A stretch of DNA of 64,000 bases from J027 sp034437655 (lineage in GTDB: Bacteria; Chloroflexota; Anaerolineae; Aggregatilineales; J027). The stretch spans positions 42,501 through 106,500 of the forward strand of contig DAOTTU010000099.1 of assembly GCA_034437655.1 (NCBI GenBank), given 5' to 3'. This document shows, one piece after another, positions 62,882 to 64,000 of the stretch. The number at the start of each line of letters is the position of its first letter. Position 1 is the stretch's first letter. Both the position numbers and the translations under genes were made by a program. The notes beneath the pieces are model-generated. The model did no database searches. It was not told the DNA's origin and worked only from the letters and a program-made list of their open reading frames with translations.

Positions 62882-63858
62882 TTCGGTACATTGTACGGCG
62901 GCTGGGTTTCTTTGCGGTCACACTGTTTTTTACCTCGGTGTTGATTTTCTTACTGACGCGGATTCTGCCCGGCGATGTTTGCAGCATTAAACTCGGTGGT
63001 ACTGAAGCCACCGCAGAGACAATTGACGCCTGTGAAGCTGATCTTGGTCTTGATGATCCACTGCCGATTCAGTACCTCAACTGGTCAACAGGTTTCGTTC
63101 AAGGTGACTGGGGAAACTCTTTCCTTGCAGACGAAGAACCTATTCGTCCCGAACTGGTGCAACGCCTTGAAAACAGTGGGCGACTTGCATTATTAACATT
63201 GCTTATTTCTATCCCTATCGCAATTGTGTTAGGCATGATCTCAGGCTTGAACGAAGGTCGTCCCATTGACGCTTTTATATCCATCACCACGCTGTCGTTC
63301 GTCAGTCTGCCAGAATTTGTGACCAGTATTTTACTCATTAACTATGTTGCCCAAGACTGGGCGCTTGAATGGGACTGGTTGCCATTTGAATTGCGCGGGT
63401 CAGCTACGGCCTTTGATCCAAGTATGTCATTCTATGATTCGCTTCAATTTCTCGTCCTACCTGCCATTTCTGCGACATTCGTCTTAGTTGGCTATATCAC
63501 GCGCTTAACACGGGCCGGTGTCATTGAGGAATTAAAGCAAGATTATGTGCGCACAGCAGAATTGAAGGGGATGCCCTACCGCACCGTGATCCTCAAGCAT
63601 GTTATGCGCAACGCGTTGCTTCCTACAATTACAATTATTGCAATTAGCATTGGCTGGTTGATGAGTGGGCTTGTTGTGGTGGAGCAAGTGTTCCAATATC
63701 AGGGAGTAGGACTGTACTTGTTGAACGGCATTTCGCGCCGCGACCTGCCGCGTATCCAGGCAGTGGTTATGATTACAGTCACTATATTTTTGCTGGTGAA
63801 TCTGTTAGCAGACTTGCTATATGCGTATCTAAACCCAAGAATTCGTCTCGATAGCTAA
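62878..63858 (+). CDS. DppB-type ABC permease
   Basis: 326 residues, normal length. MIRYIVRRLGFF at the start, then LTRILPGDVCSI, GDWGNSFLADEEPI and the EAA-loop region YVRTAELKGMPYRTVILKHVMRNALLPTITI identify the DppB/OppB family. It has six membrane segments. Its start overlaps the stop of the double ATPase gene by four bases. The operon order binding protein, DppC, DppDF, DppB is unusual, since the DppB gene normally comes first after the binding protein. It converges on the 5S rRNA gene. Confidence 0.95.
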   Translation: MIRYIVRRLGFFAVTLFFTSVLIFLLTRILPGDVCSIKLGGTEATAETIDACEADLGLDDPLPIQYLNWSTGFVQGDWGNSFLADEEPIRPELVQRLENSGRLALLTLLISIPIAIVLGMISGLNEGRPIDAFISITTLSFVSLPEFVTSILLINYVAQDWALEWDWLPFELRGSATAFDPSMSFYDSLQFLVLPAISATFVLVGYITRLTRAGVIEELKQDYVRTAELKGMPYRTVILKHVMRNALLPTITIIAISIGWLMSGLVVVEQVFQYQGVGLYLLNGISRRDLPRIQAVVMITVTIFLLVNLLADLLYAYLNPRIRLDS

Positions 63859-63873
63859 AAGAGGAGTGATTTA

Positions 63874-63898
63874 CGGGGAAAACTGAAAACATCCCCCG
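63874..63898. terminator. Possible bidirectional hairpin between the permease and 5S genes
   Basis: CGGGGAA ... TCCCCCG pair over about 7 bp (one wobble) with a loop of ~11 bases, between convergent genes. There is no strong T run on either side, so termination is uncertain. Confidence 0.35.
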
Positions 63899-63929
63899 CA
63901 GGCGATAGCAGGCAGGTGGGTGTGCGGAG

Positions 63930-64000
63930 CGGTTGGCAGCGACCTACTCTCCCACACAATCTCTCGTGCAGTACCATCGGCGCTGGCGAGCTTAACGACT
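63930..64000 (-). rRNA. rrf: 5S ribosomal RNA, 3' part (cut by window edge)
   Basis: On the minus strand the sequence reads AAGCTCGCCAGCGCCGATGG, then a helix, then GGGAGAGTAGGTCGCTGCCA, the conserved 3' half of bacterial 5S rRNA. About 70 of ~117 bases are present. The 3' end lies near 63930. The 5' part, and probably 23S and 16S genes, lie to the right beyond the window. Confidence 0.92.

Noticed and set aside
1..64000. CRISPR arrays, tRNA genes, transposases or prophage genes
   Set aside because: I looked for repeat-spacer patterns, cloverleaf signatures and transposase motifs on both strands and saw none; short or degenerate examples could be missed by eye.

Overview
The window looks like chromosomal DNA of a bacterium with roughly even base composition, most likely a member of the Chloroflexota of Anaerolineae type. 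This is an inference from gene style, not from a marker-gene search. The clues are several receptor-like Ser/Thr kinases with Thr/Pro-rich or TPR extracytoplasmic parts, a giant DUF11-repeat surface protein next to a sortase, a MoaD-MoaE fusion, many FHA and zinc-ribbon proteins, and frequent GTG starts. No phage, insertion sequence, CRISPR array or tRNA gene was seen. Genes are dense, and no gap exceeds about 265 bases.

Layout. 1-6450: a cut gene of unknown function behind a TIM-barrel glycosidase-like gene, a small unknown gene with a good promoter, then a GT4 glycosyltransferase and a FemAB-like GNAT. 6640-9813: a response regulator fused to a MinD/CpaE-like ATPase, a sirtuin and a GAF histidine kinase. 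9866-16879: MalQ and two tandem kinase-TPR receptors. 16883-20780: an amino-acid ABC importer whose permease carries a large extracytoplasmic insert with six evenly spaced CX7-8C pairs, and whose binding protein ends in an Asp/Met tail. 20949-24292: a peptide-type ABC operon without an ATPase. 24273-35286: housekeeping and repair genes (miaA, yraN family, cinA, lepA, radC, a HARE-Mrr nuclease, acylphosphatase) mixed with membrane proteins. 35287-41101: a HEAT protein, a site-2 protease, a coiled-coil protein, prfB with its programmed frameshift, and ftsY. 41276-45499: an FHA protein, moaC, the moaD-moaE fusion and a PknB-like kinase. 45582-57701: a sortase and the 3773-residue surface protein. 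57966-63858: a complete peptide ABC operon with a Tat-type binding protein and a fused double ATPase. 63930-64000: the 3' part of a 5S rRNA gene, reading inward.

How the genes fit together. The window is rich in surface and signalling functions. Three kinases reach across the membrane, a soluble histidine kinase sits beside a receiver-ATPase, and a sortase is translationally coupled to a surface protein bearing LPTTG. Of the three ABC importers, one has unusual extracytoplasmic parts in both permease and binding protein. The best candidates for something undescribed are this importer (16883-20780) and the sortase/giant-protein pair (45582-57701). In the latter, the sorting motif is not followed by the usual hydrophobic anchor.
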